Made by a program: the position numbers and the translations under genes
Origin: an uncultured Methanomassiliicoccus sp.
Lineage (GTDB): Archaea; Thermoplasmatota; Thermoplasmata; Methanomassiliicoccales; Methanomassiliicoccaceae
Length of the DNA: 64,000 nt
Direction of reading: 5' to 3'
Assembly: GCA_944319735.1 (NCBI GenBank)
Contig: CALUEU010000003.1
Span: 124,001 to 188,000, forward strand
Shown here: piece by piece, positions 44,202 to 54,100 of the stretch
Position numbering within the stretch: the stretch's first letter is position 1
Layout of the letters: every line of letters begins with the position of its first letter
The notes under the pieces: model-generated
The model's database searches: none
What the model saw: only the letters and a program-made list of their open reading frames with translations
Told to the model about the DNA's origin: nothing

Positions 44202-44402
44202 ATGGACAATCAAAATACAACTACAACCTTGTTAATCATTGCAAGTGCAGGACTAGCCATAGCAGGAATCATTTTTTTGTTAGTAGGAATTTTTGATGAA
44301 GATAAGAATAACTGGATGCTTATCTCAGCACTCGTATGTATTCTTCTTTCAAATTTGTTTAACCTAATAAGGACTCAATTCAACAATACAAAAAATCAGT
44401 GA
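44202..44402 (+). CDS. Small two-helix membrane protein
   Basis: A 66-residue protein with two predicted membrane helices (LLIIASAGLAIAGIIFLLVGIF and WMLISALVCILLSNLFNLI) joined by a charged DEDKNN turn. I do not recognise it. Preceded by GTGGAG at suitable spacing and by a TATA-like TTATTTATT, so it is likely expressed. Function unknown. Confidence 0.55.
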   Translation: MDNQNTTTTLLIIASAGLAIAGIIFLLVGIFDEDKNNWMLISALVCILLSNLFNLIRTQFNNTKNQ

Positions 44403-44495
44403 TAAATTTCAGTTTATTGCTGTTTGTTTGCACATTATTGATAATAATATGCAGATGACAAAATTGGGATAAGCAAACTCATCTCACATCTGCTG

Positions 44496-44711
44496 TTACT
44501 TTTTCTCTCGCTTTTTGCGGTCTTCTAAGATTTCATGTTCTTTATCAATCGTCTTTTTATGATCACGTTCTGCAAGATCCCGCCTAATTAAAAACAATGC
44601 ATACTCACCTCTGCCATTGTATTTTTCTTGCTGGATTACTTCATCAATTCTGTCCATGAGGTCTTCATCAGCAAATACTTTAAAAGACGGCTTGTTCGAT
44701 CTTTTTTGCAT
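44496..44711 (-). CDS. Ribbon-helix-helix-like small protein
   Basis: A 71-residue protein: SFKVFADEDLMDRIDEVIQQEKYNGRGEYALFLIRRDLAERD resembles a ribbon-helix-helix (CopG/MetJ) DNA-binding unit, a strand followed by two helices with a G-x-S/G turn, and ends in a very charged tail. ATG 44711 is a few bases after the predicted start from the shared TATA box (about 44737-44744), so the message is near leaderless. Divergent from a second RHH gene. Could be a repressor or antitoxin; no toxin is recognisable nearby. Confidence 0.6.
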   Translation of the reverse strand: MQKRSNKPSFKVFADEDLMDRIDEVIQQEKYNGRGEYALFLIRRDLAERDHKKTIDKEHEILEDRKKREKK

Positions 44712-44754
44712 TAGCACTATTCATCCGATGCGATAATTTATAATATCTATGGAA

Positions 44755-44772
44755 ACATATGGCGTCATATGT
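44755..44772. promoter_or_regulatory. Inverted repeat at the divergent RHH promoter
   Basis: ACATATG (44755-44761), four bases, CATATGT (44766-44772): a perfect seven-base inverted repeat at the predicted start site of the plus-strand RHH gene, 11 bases after the shared TATA box TTTATAAT. A likely operator for one or both RHH proteins (inference). Confidence 0.5.
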
Positions 44773-44779
44773 GGGGTTT

Positions 44780-44977
44780 ATGGTGAAAATTAAACAAGAA
44801 GAACTGAAAATCATGCTTCCAACAGCACTGCTTGAATATGCAGATAAAATAGTTGAATCTAAATCATTCAAAGATAGAAACGACCTGATTTGTTATGCTC
44901 TGAGGCTATATATTGACAAAGTAATGCAAGTAGATGAGCTGAAAAAAGAAGTAGAGATTGCAGAAAAAAACCTATAA
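44780..44977 (+). CDS. Ribbon-helix-helix-like small DNA-binding protein
   Basis: A 65-residue protein: VKIKQEELKIMLPTALLEYADKIVESKSFKDRNDLICYALRLYI fits the ribbon-helix-helix fold (strand, helix A, turn with N/D, helix B), then a coiled tail KVMQVDELKKEVEIAEKNL. ATG 44780 follows GTGGGG; the in-frame ATG 44759 lies upstream of the predicted transcription start and is less likely. Divergent from the other RHH gene with a shared TATA box. Target unknown. Confidence 0.6.
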   Translation: MVKIKQEELKIMLPTALLEYADKIVESKSFKDRNDLICYALRLYIDKVMQVDELKKEVEIAEKNL

Positions 44978-45010
44978 TGCATTTATGCTGGGGGATGTGA
45001 ATCATTCAAA

Positions 45011-45472
45011 TCAAAAATTCTGTTTTTCAATATTGGCTATGACTTCTTCTAGATCGAATCTATCAACATCTTCATCAGCTTTGTCAATGTCAAAGTTTCC
45101 TTTCTCATTGACGGCAACCTTTCTTTGAATTCTGAACGATGCTATTGCAGCTATCAAGTCCTTACTGTTAATTTCAGTCCAGACGCTTTGATATTTGATC
45201 TCTCCAAATGGTACTGCACTGATTATCCGCTGCACCCAGCACGGATGTGCATAGAACCCTTCTTTGTCAGCAGGCATTTCAGACAGCTTGTTATCATCCC
45301 AGCTTTCGTACTCTTCTCCGTTTGCTATTGACTCCAGTTTGGATATGTAAGCTCTGATGCCATTTTCTGTAAGCTCATAACAATTGTAATAATCAGGCCT
45401 GCCGCGTGAGTTAATGATAATGTTTACTTTATCTGGGTATATGTATGACTGAAAATCATATTTTGATATCAT
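45011..45472 (-). CDS. Uncharacterised 153-residue protein
   Basis: I do not recognise this protein. It is soluble, acidic and has no membrane segments or metal motifs; it opens ISKYDFQSYIYPDKVNIIINSRGRP and ends in an acidic stretch (DKADEDVDRFDLEEVIANIE). The start ATG 45472 has a strong ribosome-binding site (AGGAGG, 9-base spacing), so it is a real gene with a leader. It faces the RHH gene convergently and stands in the accessory region. Confidence 0.6.
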   Translation of the reverse strand: MISKYDFQSYIYPDKVNIIINSRGRPDYYNCYELTENGIRAYISKLESIANGEEYESWDDNKLSEMPADKEGFYAHPCWVQRIISAVPFGEIKYQSVWTEINSKDLIAAIASFRIQRKVAVNEKGNFDIDKADEDVDRFDLEEVIANIEKQNF

Positions 45473-45618
45473 CCGGCCGCCTCCTGGTTTCAGAAACAGA
45501 GTTTGTATGTCATTTACCCTATAACTGTTAACGCTGTTATGCTAACTATTTCTTATATGGTTTTTCTCATGATTTTGAAATTTGAGGATGATCTGAAAAC
45601 AAATCATCCTGTGTATGT

Positions 45619-46908
45619 TTAGATTGATTCGTGAAGCTCCTGAGCAGCCGCATTGGCTTCTTCAAGCTCTTTCCACTCATCCATGGTTTTGATGACGTTG
45701 TCTTCCATAACAACTCTTCCATCGCAGAGAACAGTCTTGACATTGAGGCCATATGACGAGTAAACAATGTTGGAAACAAGAGTCTCTGGGAAAATGGGTC
45801 TCAGGTTGGGAGCCTTTCCATCAAGAATGATGATATCTGCTTTCTTGCCTGCCTCTATCGATCCTATCTCCGAATCCATCCTCAGGGCTTTGGCTGCATT
45901 AATGGTAGTGAAGTCAAGCACCTGCTGAGCCGGAAGTATTGTCGGATCCCATCTGGAAGATTTCTGCAAAAGAGATACAAACTTCATCTCTCCGAATAAG
46001 TCAAGAGAGTTGTTGGTCGTGGAACCGTCGGTACCAAGGGATACAGTCATGCCTGCATCAATCATCTCTGGTATTGGGGCAACTCCGCCGGTAGCGAGTT
46101 TCATATTTGAGACAGGACAGGAAGACACCTTCACGCCCGCTGCAGCCATGGCCCTGACTTCATTCATCGTCAGCCAGGCTGAATGTGCAGCTACGCAGTG
46201 GTCATTAAAGAAACCGATGTTGGCCAGGTAGTCTCCTGGTCTGAAACCCTCTTTCTTCTTGCAGTCTGATACCTCTTTCCTTGTCTCTGATAAATGGAAT
46301 GTGAGTATCAGATCCTCTGCCAGGGCAAATTCCTTAGCTCTCATAAAGGTCTCAGTGGAGCAGACGTAGACTCCTTGCAGTCCTACAGCAGGATAGATTC
46401 TCTCCTTGTCCTTGAACTCATTGTAAAATCTCTTGCAGTTGTCAAGAGGATCTCCTTTCTGAGTAGTAAACTGCTGATCAAGCACGGCCCACCCGAGAAC
46501 TCCCCTGATTCCGGACCTCTCAACTGCTTTAGCGATCACATCTTCTGAGTAGTAAAGATCTAAAAATGTAGTAGTGCCGGAGCGGATCATTTCGATGCAG
46601 CCCTGCGCAGCCCCGGCCTCCAGATCTCTGGGAGTTCTTAGATCATCAAGATGGAAGACCTTGTCAAGGAATGCAGGAAATGTAACATCATCCACCAGTC
46701 CCTTGAGGGAGGTCATTGAAACATGAGTATGCGTATTAATCAGGCCGGGGAGAATTATGTCTCCAGAAGCGTCTATGATTTTGTCTGCAGACTCATCGCA
46801 CTTGCCGATGGAAACAATCCTGTCATTTTCAATCAGGATGTCTCCGTCTACAATCTCCCTTTTGCTGTTCTGAGTCACAATCTTTCCGTTTTTTATTAGA
46901 GTGCGCAT
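45619..46908 (-). CDS. S-adenosylhomocysteine / 5'-deoxyadenosine deaminase (MtaD/DadD family)
   Basis: A 429-residue amidohydrolase. Metal ligands: LINTHTHVSM (HxH), FHLSETRKEV, AAHSAWL and SLGTDGSTTNNSLDLF. Methanogen members deaminate SAH, MTA and 5'-deoxyadenosine to the inosine derivatives, recycling SAM products. ATG 46908 lies 26-28 bases after a TATA box (GTATATATC, about 46932-46940), so the transcript should be leaderless. Divergent from the FMN-protein operon. The choice among MTA, SAH and 5'-deoxyadenosine cannot be made from sequence. Confidence 0.9.
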   Translation of the reverse strand: MRTLIKNGKIVTQNSKREIVDGDILIENDRIVSIGKCDESADKIIDASGDIILPGLINTHTHVSMTSLKGLVDDVTFPAFLDKVFHLDDLRTPRDLEAGAAQGCIEMIRSGTTTFLDLYYSEDVIAKAVERSGIRGVLGWAVLDQQFTTQKGDPLDNCKRFYNEFKDKERIYPAVGLQGVYVCSTETFMRAKEFALAEDLILTFHLSETRKEVSDCKKKEGFRPGDYLANIGFFNDHCVAAHSAWLTMNEVRAMAAAGVKVSSCPVSNMKLATGGVAPIPEMIDAGMTVSLGTDGSTTNNSLDLFGEMKFVSLLQKSSRWDPTILPAQQVLDFTTINAAKALRMDSEIGSIEAGKKADIIILDGKAPNLRPIFPETLVSNIVYSSYGLNVKTVLCDGRVVMEDNVIKTMDEWKELEEANAAAQELHESI

Positions 46909-46993
46909 GATAACAACGATTGATTGAATTCAACAAGATATATACTCTGCGGGGGAACCAACTCTATATCATAGTAGGTAATAGGGTTGAGTT

Positions 46994-47392
46994 ATGCAGA
47001 GGGTTCTAGAATTCCTGAATAACAATCCTGTTTTTTATTATGCGACGGTTGATGGCAACGAGCCTCGTGTGAGACCATTCGGTTTTTTCATGGAATACAA
47101 CGGCAGGCTGTATATCGGCATGGGCAAGAAGAAAGAATCCTATCTGCAGACTATCGCCAATCCAAACATAGAGATATGCACCTCCAGCCCTGATGGAAAA
47201 TGGATCAGAATCAGGGGTAAAGCTGTTGAAGATAAAAGTCCTGAGGTTCTGCAGAGAGCCAAAGAATCAAACCCGACAGTTGCCAAGCTTTACAATGAAA
47301 AAACAGGTGCTGAATTCGCCTGCTTCTACATTGAAAACGGCACTGCTGAATTGGCAGATATGTCAGGAAACTTTGAAAAGATAATGTTTTGA
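46994..47392 (+). CDS. FMN-binding split-barrel (pyridoxamine oxidase-like) protein
   Basis: A 132-residue pyridoxamine 5'-phosphate oxidase-fold protein: MQRVLEFLNNNPVFYYATVDGNEPRVRPFGFFMEYNGRLYIGMGKKKESYLQTI is typical of the flavin/F420-binding split barrel, followed by NIEICTSSPDGKWIRIRG. It may reduce small quinones or xenobiotics; real substrate unknown. The ATG is about 27 bases after TATATC (46965-46970), so leaderless. It is followed by an MBL protein whose start is six bases after its stop. Confidence 0.8.
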   Translation: MQRVLEFLNNNPVFYYATVDGNEPRVRPFGFFMEYNGRLYIGMGKKKESYLQTIANPNIEICTSSPDGKWIRIRGKAVEDKSPEVLQRAKESNPTVAKLYNEKTGAEFACFYIENGTAELADMSGNFEKIMF

Positions 47393-47397
47393 GGATT

Positions 47398-48222
47398 ATG
47401 CCGGAAAGTCAGTCCACAAGATTAACGTTCTTAGGAACGGGCGGAGGCCGCTTTGCCACTATGTATCAGACCAGGGCAACCGGCGGCATTTATCTTGTTG
47501 ACAGTCTGAAGCTTCACATCGATCCGGGGCCGTCTGCCCTGTACAACATGAAGCGGGCTTCCATCGATCCCATAAAAACAGACGGGATTCTTTTATCGCA
47601 CTGCCATCCAGACCATTATTCGGATGCTGAAGTCCTTGTTGAAGGAATGAGCAAAGGCGGCATGGTTAAGAGAGGAGCCCTCATCGGCAGTAAAAGCATC
47701 ATCATGGGTGAAGGAGACTTCAATTCACCGATTTCTGATTACCACAAATCAATTTGTGCCAGAGTGTCTGCGGTTTCTGCCGGGGACCGTTTCAGAATCG
47801 GAAACACTGTGATTGATGCGGCACCGACACAGCATTCAGACCCTTATGGTGTAGGTTTCAGGATACATACCAGAAACGGCATCGTTTCATATGTGAGTGA
47901 CAGCGAAATAACTGACAAGGTCATAGCTGCACACCGAGGCGCCCGCATTTTGATTTTAAACCTCACAAGGCCTTTGGGCTCTAAAGTTCCTTACCATCTG
48001 TGTACAGAAGAGGCAGCCATATTTGCCAGGGAGATAGTTCCGGAAATGGTGCTTTTAACCCACTTTGGAATGAAGCTGCTGCGGGAAGGCGTGAATAAGC
48101 AGGTTAAGTACATTAAAGAGAACTCAGGCACAAGAGTCGTGGCTGGTGAAGACTTAATGAAGGTGTCAGTGGGTAAGGACATCACAGTCAAACGGTTTCA
48201 GGACAGCAGCACCTGCCGTTGA
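47398..48222 (+). CDS. Metallo-beta-lactamase fold hydrolase
   Basis: A 274-residue MBL-fold enzyme: LTFLGTGGGRF, LHIDPGPSAL, LLSHCHPDHYSDAEVLVEG (HxHxDH zinc motif), TQHSDPYGVGF, YVSDSE and LTHFGMKLL. This looks like the RNase Z / PhnP-like branch that cleaves phosphodiesters or cyclic phosphates. Start ATG 47398 rather than TTG 47389. It lies in the run FMN protein-MBL-CobW-unknown-RamA, so a link to corrinoid methyl transfer is possible but unproven. Confidence 0.82.
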   Translation: MPESQSTRLTFLGTGGGRFATMYQTRATGGIYLVDSLKLHIDPGPSALYNMKRASIDPIKTDGILLSHCHPDHYSDAEVLVEGMSKGGMVKRGALIGSKSIIMGEGDFNSPISDYHKSICARVSAVSAGDRFRIGNTVIDAAPTQHSDPYGVGFRIHTRNGIVSYVSDSEITDKVIAAHRGARILILNLTRPLGSKVPYHLCTEEAAIFAREIVPEMVLLTHFGMKLLREGVNKQVKYIKENSGTRVVAGEDLMKVSVGKDITVKRFQDSSTCR

Positions 48223-48318
48223 TATTTTTATGAATCGGTGCAAACTTTTTACATTATTGCAGATATATTACTACAAATTCGGGAAAATGTTAAGAATCCC
48301 AAACACGGTGAAATATCG

Positions 48319-48915
48319 ATGATAATCTGCCAGATAGCCGGTTTTTTAGGCAGTGGGAAAACAACCCTGCTGATTAAGCTAGGTACCACACTCAGCGCCA
48401 ATGGAAAGCGTGTAGCTATAATTGTCAATGAAGTAGGGGAAGTAGGTGTAGACGGCTCCGTAATCAATTCCAGCGGACTGAAATCTGTTGAACTGGCGGA
48501 AGGTTGCATCTGCTGCTCCTTGTCAGGCAGCCTGCAGCACACTCTCAAACAGATCAAAAACGATTACGATCCAGACCTGATAATTATTGAACCTACGGGA
48601 ATTGCCTTCCCTACCAAGATTGTGCAGCTGGTGAGAACCGCTATGGTCGGCGAAGAAAAGATGATCACCATCTCTCTGATTGATGCCTTCCGCGCTGTTA
48701 GTCTGTTCAAAGAGGCTGAACTGTTTGTAAGCAGGCAGATAGCCGGTGCAGACATCGTTGCGGTGAATAAGATTGATGCAGTCGATGAAAACACGATCAA
48801 AGAGACTGAGAAAATCGTCAAAAAAGTGAACAGGGAAGCGCAGATTGTATTCATATCAGCCAAAAACGGAGACGGTGTAGACAGCCTGGTTAAAATTCTG
48901 GAGGAATCAGCATGA
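48319..48915 (+). CDS. CobW/HypB-like metal-chaperone GTPase
   Basis: A 198-residue G3E-type GTPase: Walker A GFLGSGKTTLLIKLG, EVGEVGVDG, EGCICCSLSGSLQ (metal-binding CxCC), IIEPTGIAFP and NKIDAV as base-recognition motif. The family inserts cobalt, nickel or zinc into proteins. Start ATG 48319 is chosen because upstream in-frame residues do not belong to the domain. Its stop overlaps the next gene (ATGA), and RamA follows, so it may serve the corrinoid activation system or deliver metal to a methyltransferase. It lacks the usual C-terminal CobW domain. Confidence 0.85.
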   Translation: MIICQIAGFLGSGKTTLLIKLGTTLSANGKRVAIIVNEVGEVGVDGSVINSSGLKSVELAEGCICCSLSGSLQHTLKQIKNDYDPDLIIIEPTGIAFPTKIVQLVRTAMVGEEKMITISLIDAFRAVSLFKEAELFVSRQIAGADIVAVNKIDAVDENTIKETEKIVKKVNREAQIVFISAKNGDGVDSLVKILEESA

Positions 48916-49334
48916 CTGAAAACTCCAAAGAGGCTGCAGACGCCGGCTCTTTCGGTACTGAAGCTCATTTTCACGGCAGTGTTTCAAAGAAAGAACTGGT
49001 GGAGGCTGCCAGAGCCACGGTGATTTCCACAGCAGATGAGATTGTTAAGAAAAGAGGCATTCTGCTTGGACACGTCAAGCTTTTTATCTCTGCCAACGGC
49101 ACTCTCAAGCTCAACATGGTCGATCCTAAGATGGGCATCGACATGGAAGACAATCTGAATGATCCAGTTGTTGACGGTGAAATAAAGTTTATGGCTGCGA
49201 CTATGGGAGTTTCAGACAAAGAACTTGAAACGATCATGACACACTGTCTGAAAGACATCGATAATATTGTCAAACTAAATTTTAAAAAGCATGAACATGA
49301 GCACGCTCACAACGTAATTTTTGAAGGTGTATAA
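48912..49334 (+). CDS. Unknown protein with His-rich tail in the CobW-RamA operon
   Basis: A 140-residue protein with no family I recognise. It opens with a disordered acidic stretch and a GTEAHFHGSVSKKELVEAAR segment, has an LLGHVKLFISANGTLKLNM strand region, and ends KKHEHEHAHN, a probable metal-binding tail. Translationally coupled: the ATG overlaps the CobW stop, and RamA begins one base after its stop. Context suggests a metal carrier or partner protein in corrinoid methyltransferase maturation (inference). Confidence 0.75.
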   Translation: MTENSKEAADAGSFGTEAHFHGSVSKKELVEAARATVISTADEIVKKRGILLGHVKLFISANGTLKLNMVDPKMGIDMEDNLNDPVVDGEIKFMAATMGVSDKELETIMTHCLKDIDNIVKLNFKKHEHEHAHNVIFEGV

Positions 49335-49335
49335 T

Positions 49336-50970
49336 ATGTATGGAGTCTCAATAGATGTGGGAACCAGCGGTATGAGGATGCATGCCGTGGATTTGGACAG
49401 CAAGAAGATACATTCTACAGCAATAACAGTCCGCCACCCGGTGCCCGGCGCAAACGTCGTCGATCATCTTACATTCTGCATTGAAATTGATCAGAATCTG
49501 GCTAACAGACTTTTAATCGATACCGCTAACCGTTTAATGCAGGAACTCGACATTGATCTTAATAAAGTTGAGAGGGTAGCCATCTGCGGAAATCCAATCC
49601 AGCTCTCCATGTTCCAGAATATGGAAGTCAGGGATCTTGCATATGTGGGAGAAAACACTCTTAAATCTAAGGGGGTAGAGCCTCAGAAAAGGGATGCTAA
49701 GGTTATACCTGCTGTTGATCTCGGTCTGAATCTTCGTGAAGGTGTTCCAGTATACATTCCTCCGGCCATCAGGCATGAAATCGGAGCAGACGCTCTTGCT
49801 ATGATGTATAATACCGGGCTTCTGGAACGCGAGGACAATGTTTTAGTTACGGATTACGGAACAAATGCAGAAATGGCTTTGAAGGTAGGTGATGAGATCC
49901 TTACAGGTTCTGCTGCCGCTGGTCCTGCCATTGAAGGACAGCAGATCAAGGCCGGTATGCTTGCCTCACCCGGTGCCATCTCTGACGTGGAATCTGGATT
50001 CTATTGGAAATGCAGAGTTCTGGGAGACGACATGCTTGTTGGAGAAGGAGACACGATTGAGGTCAATACCGGAACAGTAATTGAAGAAGGGCCGATGCAC
50101 GGCATGGCAAAAGGTATCACCGGAACAGGTGTGATCGCCGCAATCGCCACTGCTCTCGACAATGGAGAGATCGTAAAATCCAAGATTACCACTACCGACG
50201 GCTGCCTGCACCTGCAAGATGGAATCATCCTCACTCAAAATGATTTCTTAGAGGCTGCCAAAACTTTCGGTGCTATGAGAGCCGGTCACTTCACTCTGCT
50301 GGAAACTGCTGGAATTAAGTTTGACGAGCTTGACACAATGTTCATGAGTGGAGCATCTGGTACCTATGTGGATGCTTTGAAGGCTCAGAGAGTTGGTCTG
50401 CTGCCTCCGTCTGTTGACAAGATCTATCAGTTTGGTAATACATCTCTTTCCACGGCTACAGATATTGTCAAAGATCCGGAAATGATGGACAAACTGCAGT
50501 CTTTAGCCAACTCCATCAGAGCCAACCACATCATGTTTGCCACAGACAAGATCTTTGAGGCTGTGTTCATTCAGGAACTAGCTTACTGGCAGGAAGGTAT
50601 GCCCATGGAGACGTACAACATGATGCTTGAGCTGTCTGACATTCAGCCTCTGCCTACTACCATCAAGCCTGCTGAAGTCATCAGAGTCGTGCAGAGAGAT
50701 ATTCCTGATCTGGGAGACAGTGGTCTCAAGGTGCTCCGTGAAATCGGTATCGGCCTGAAAAGATCTTTCAGCGGCTGTACCGGCTGTCAGAAATGCGTCA
50801 AAGACTGTCCTGAGGATGCAATCTCTGTCAGTGAGGCTGCGGAAGGTTATGAAATTCAGGTACTTTCAGACCGCTGCAATGGAACAGCCTGTCTGAGGTG
50901 TGAACGCGCCTGCCCGCAGAAATGCTTCCAGATCAAAGAACTGCAGAGAAGTTCGGTAAGTGTTGAATAA
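49336..50970 (+). CDS. ramA: RamA-type reductive activase of corrinoid methyltransferase proteins
   Basis: A 544-residue protein. The body is an ASKHA-type ATPase (GVSIDVGTSGMRMHAVDLD; VTDYGTNAEMALKVGDEILTGSAAAGPAIEG; GASGTYVDALKA) and the C-terminus carries two [4Fe-4S] binding sets, CTGCQKCVKDCP and CNGTACLRCERACP. RamA of Methanosarcina reduces inactive Co(II) corrinoid to Co(I) on methylamine corrinoid proteins with ATP; homologues serve methanol corrinoid protein MtaC. ATG 49336 is chosen because it starts at the conserved MYGVSID. mtaC and mtaB lie 5 kb downstream on the other strand. Confidence 0.93.
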   Translation: MYGVSIDVGTSGMRMHAVDLDSKKIHSTAITVRHPVPGANVVDHLTFCIEIDQNLANRLLIDTANRLMQELDIDLNKVERVAICGNPIQLSMFQNMEVRDLAYVGENTLKSKGVEPQKRDAKVIPAVDLGLNLREGVPVYIPPAIRHEIGADALAMMYNTGLLEREDNVLVTDYGTNAEMALKVGDEILTGSAAAGPAIEGQQIKAGMLASPGAISDVESGFYWKCRVLGDDMLVGEGDTIEVNTGTVIEEGPMHGMAKGITGTGVIAAIATALDNGEIVKSKITTTDGCLHLQDGIILTQNDFLEAAKTFGAMRAGHFTLLETAGIKFDELDTMFMSGASGTYVDALKAQRVGLLPPSVDKIYQFGNTSLSTATDIVKDPEMMDKLQSLANSIRANHIMFATDKIFEAVFIQELAYWQEGMPMETYNMMLELSDIQPLPTTIKPAEVIRVVQRDIPDLGDSGLKVLREIGIGLKRSFSGCTGCQKCVKDCPEDAISVSEAAEGYEIQVLSDRCNGTACLRCERACPQKCFQIKELQRSSVSVE

Positions 50971-51180
50971 ACACTAACCAAACCTCTTCATTTTAATTTT
51001 TTAAATAAAATTCGATTATCTTTCTCATATATGAGAATCCCAACCTCACTAGCATATATATTTTTCAAATATGCCGATTCGTAATATTTGCAATTGTGGA
51101 TTAAGGAGACATAAATACTGTGAAAAATAACTGATCCAGTGTTTCTTTGAATCTACATTATGTAATTTAATGGTGAGCAA

Positions 51181-54100
51181 ATGAAAAATAAGGCTAAGTT
51201 AATACTAGCGTCAGCTGTTTTTGTTGCAGCTTTGATGCTTCTTGTGTCCTTGGCCCAGACTGACATGTCTGGGGGGGGGGGGGATCGGAAATTCCGACTC
51301 TGATCCAATTGTTTTGAGTGACGCAACAAACTCTAATCTAGTTCCTGTTAGTGATGGAGCTAGTTTAAAGAGCAATTTAGAAGATGGAAAAAGTGTTCAA
51401 CTGTCAAAAGATATTGTTCTAAATTTGTCTGGTGACAATCCATTTATTAGTATCAAGAGTAATAGTAATGAAACAACAATACTTGATCTCAATGGTAAAA
51501 CTCTAACAATCAACACCATAAACGACAATAACTCTAACAGACTCGTTGTTGCAGAGGGTGCAACAGTAACTATTAAGAATGGTACGATCGTCTACAAAGG
51601 TGACGATAGCTCTGCAGCCGGTAAATCTCCGATCAGAGTGGGATCAATGAAAGCTGCAAATTCTACACCTTCTGCATCGGAATCCAAACTAACTTTGAAT
51701 AATGTAAACATCACAAGTGCAGATTACGGTGTAGCAGTATTCGGTAAAGCAAATCTTACTGTTAATGGTTCAAACATAACAGCAGTTAGTTCTGCAATTT
51801 CTACAAATGGAAATACTGCTAATGTCGGCAGCAATTCATGCGGTTCTAAGATAACAATAACCGGAGGACAATATACTTCAACTAACACTGCAGCGATTTA
51901 TTTCCCTGGCGGTGATACTTTAACAGTAACTGGTGGGACATTTACAGGAAAAACAGGATTTGACATAAGGTCAGGTACTGTAACCATTGATGATGCAACA
52001 ATCAACGTCTTTGGAATTCCCAGTGAATCTAAATTAAATGCTGAAGGCAAGATGGAAGACGGACCTACAAGCTGGGGTATGGGAATTGCTGTATTCAACA
52101 TGGGTTCATATGGTCAGGATGTAAAAGGTGATTATACTGAACTTAATATCAAAATTGCTAATACACCGATAAACAATGCAGTTTACAATGTATATGTTGG
52201 AGATTACTATATCGACACAAATGGAACATTAAAAACTTCCGATTTAGGCAATCATACTTATTCACGGATTCATACAGTAAAATTAAATGATGACCCTAAA
52301 ACAGATATTGTTTTAGTTGATGGAACTCGTAGTGCAGATAGTGAAGTGCCATTAACTATTGATATAAATAACCGTATATTTGCCAATGGAAATGCAATAA
52401 CAATTTCAAAAGGATCCGATCCTACCCAGACTACAAATTCTAAGATAACTTATGGAAATAATATAACATTTATTGATAATTTCGATCTTTCAAAATTCAC
52501 AATCTTTGGAGGATCAAAGAATGCTCCTGTTGATTCTACAAGTATCACTATGAATGATGGAATGGTAGCATATATCTATGGCGGGGGTTACGGAACCTCT
52601 GAGTCGACCAAAGCAGATGTAACTGGAACTGCAAACATATCAATCGCTGGTGGAAAACTTTCAACAATTTATGGGGGAGGACTTCTTTATTCAACCGTAG
52701 CCAATTCTAACATCAGCATGACTGGTGGTACTACCACTTTCATAATGGGCGGTGGAGCATGCTCTGTTAAAGGAATGCCGTCTCCAGGTACAATTGATAA
52801 TCCATACACTACAATTTCAGGAACAGCTTCGATAAATGTCTCTGGTGGAACAGCGATATATGTAATGGGCGGAGGTCAAGGTTACTCTCAGGTGAACAAC
52901 GCAGAAATCACAATTTCTGGAAATGCCAATATAACAGAACTCATTGCAGGTGGATCAAACGGATCTACAAAACCAACAGCTTCCATTAATATTAATGGAG
53001 GAACCATTGAAATGGTATTTTCTGTTAATAGAGGTTCATTAGAAAATCCAACAATAATAGTCACTGATGGAAATATCAACAATCTGTATGTGGGAGCTTC
53101 TCAAAATTCTGATGATACAACAGGAGTTGTAACTGGAACGGCCACATTGAAAGTTACTGGTGGAACCATAGCCAACATGTATCTTGGAACTGGATTGGAT
53201 GATGCTAGTATTGATTTAACTCTCAGAGATGGAGATAAAATCATTGCAGCAGGAGGGCATGAATTTTCTGAAGGTGAAGAATTCACAGAATATAATGGAA
53301 GTACAACTCATACCCTAGTAAAAGCTTACACAATTGCTTCTGATAAAACATGGACTATTAAGGGAGGAATGTTAGATCTTTCTGATGCTACATTAACTAA
53401 TAATGGTAAATTAATCTTTGATGACTTATCAGTTGGAGAAAACGGATTAGTTATAAAAAATATTAAAGGAACTGGAGACCTTAAAGTTAAAAACACAAAT
53501 TTCACAACAAAAGGTCTTATTTTAGATGCAGTAGAGAACAATATATTCATCACTGGCTGTAATTTCAACTCAATTTCAGGAGAGCAACGCACTTACTCTG
53601 AAAAATATCCTGGTTATTATGTAAATGCAATTTTGATCAACAAATGCACTGGAAATGTAACCATCGGTGGTGATGATGTTGCAGATAAAAATACTATGTC
53701 TGGCGTATCTAAAGAAGATAGTAAATCCAATCCAGGAAGAGGAATTTATGTTGAATCAAGCGGTGCAGATGGAAAATCACTTATTATAAAAAACAATTAT
53801 ATTTCAGATATAGCATATAATGCAATACAGATCATAAATCTGAAATATTCTGAAATAATAGTTTCAAACAACGTAATTGATAACTGGGACTCAGACAAAG
53901 ACTGTGTTTCTGAGGCACAATTTGAATCTGGTAAAGTGCTTCAAGCAGGAGGTCGCGCCATTCGGTTATCTCTTTCCGCTAATATTGATTCAAACATTTC
54001 AATAGAGAACAATACATTTGTTATGAATTACTCATCTAATACATTCTCATCTAACATTGGTGAACAGGATGGAATTGGCTATGACAATGGAAACATTCTG

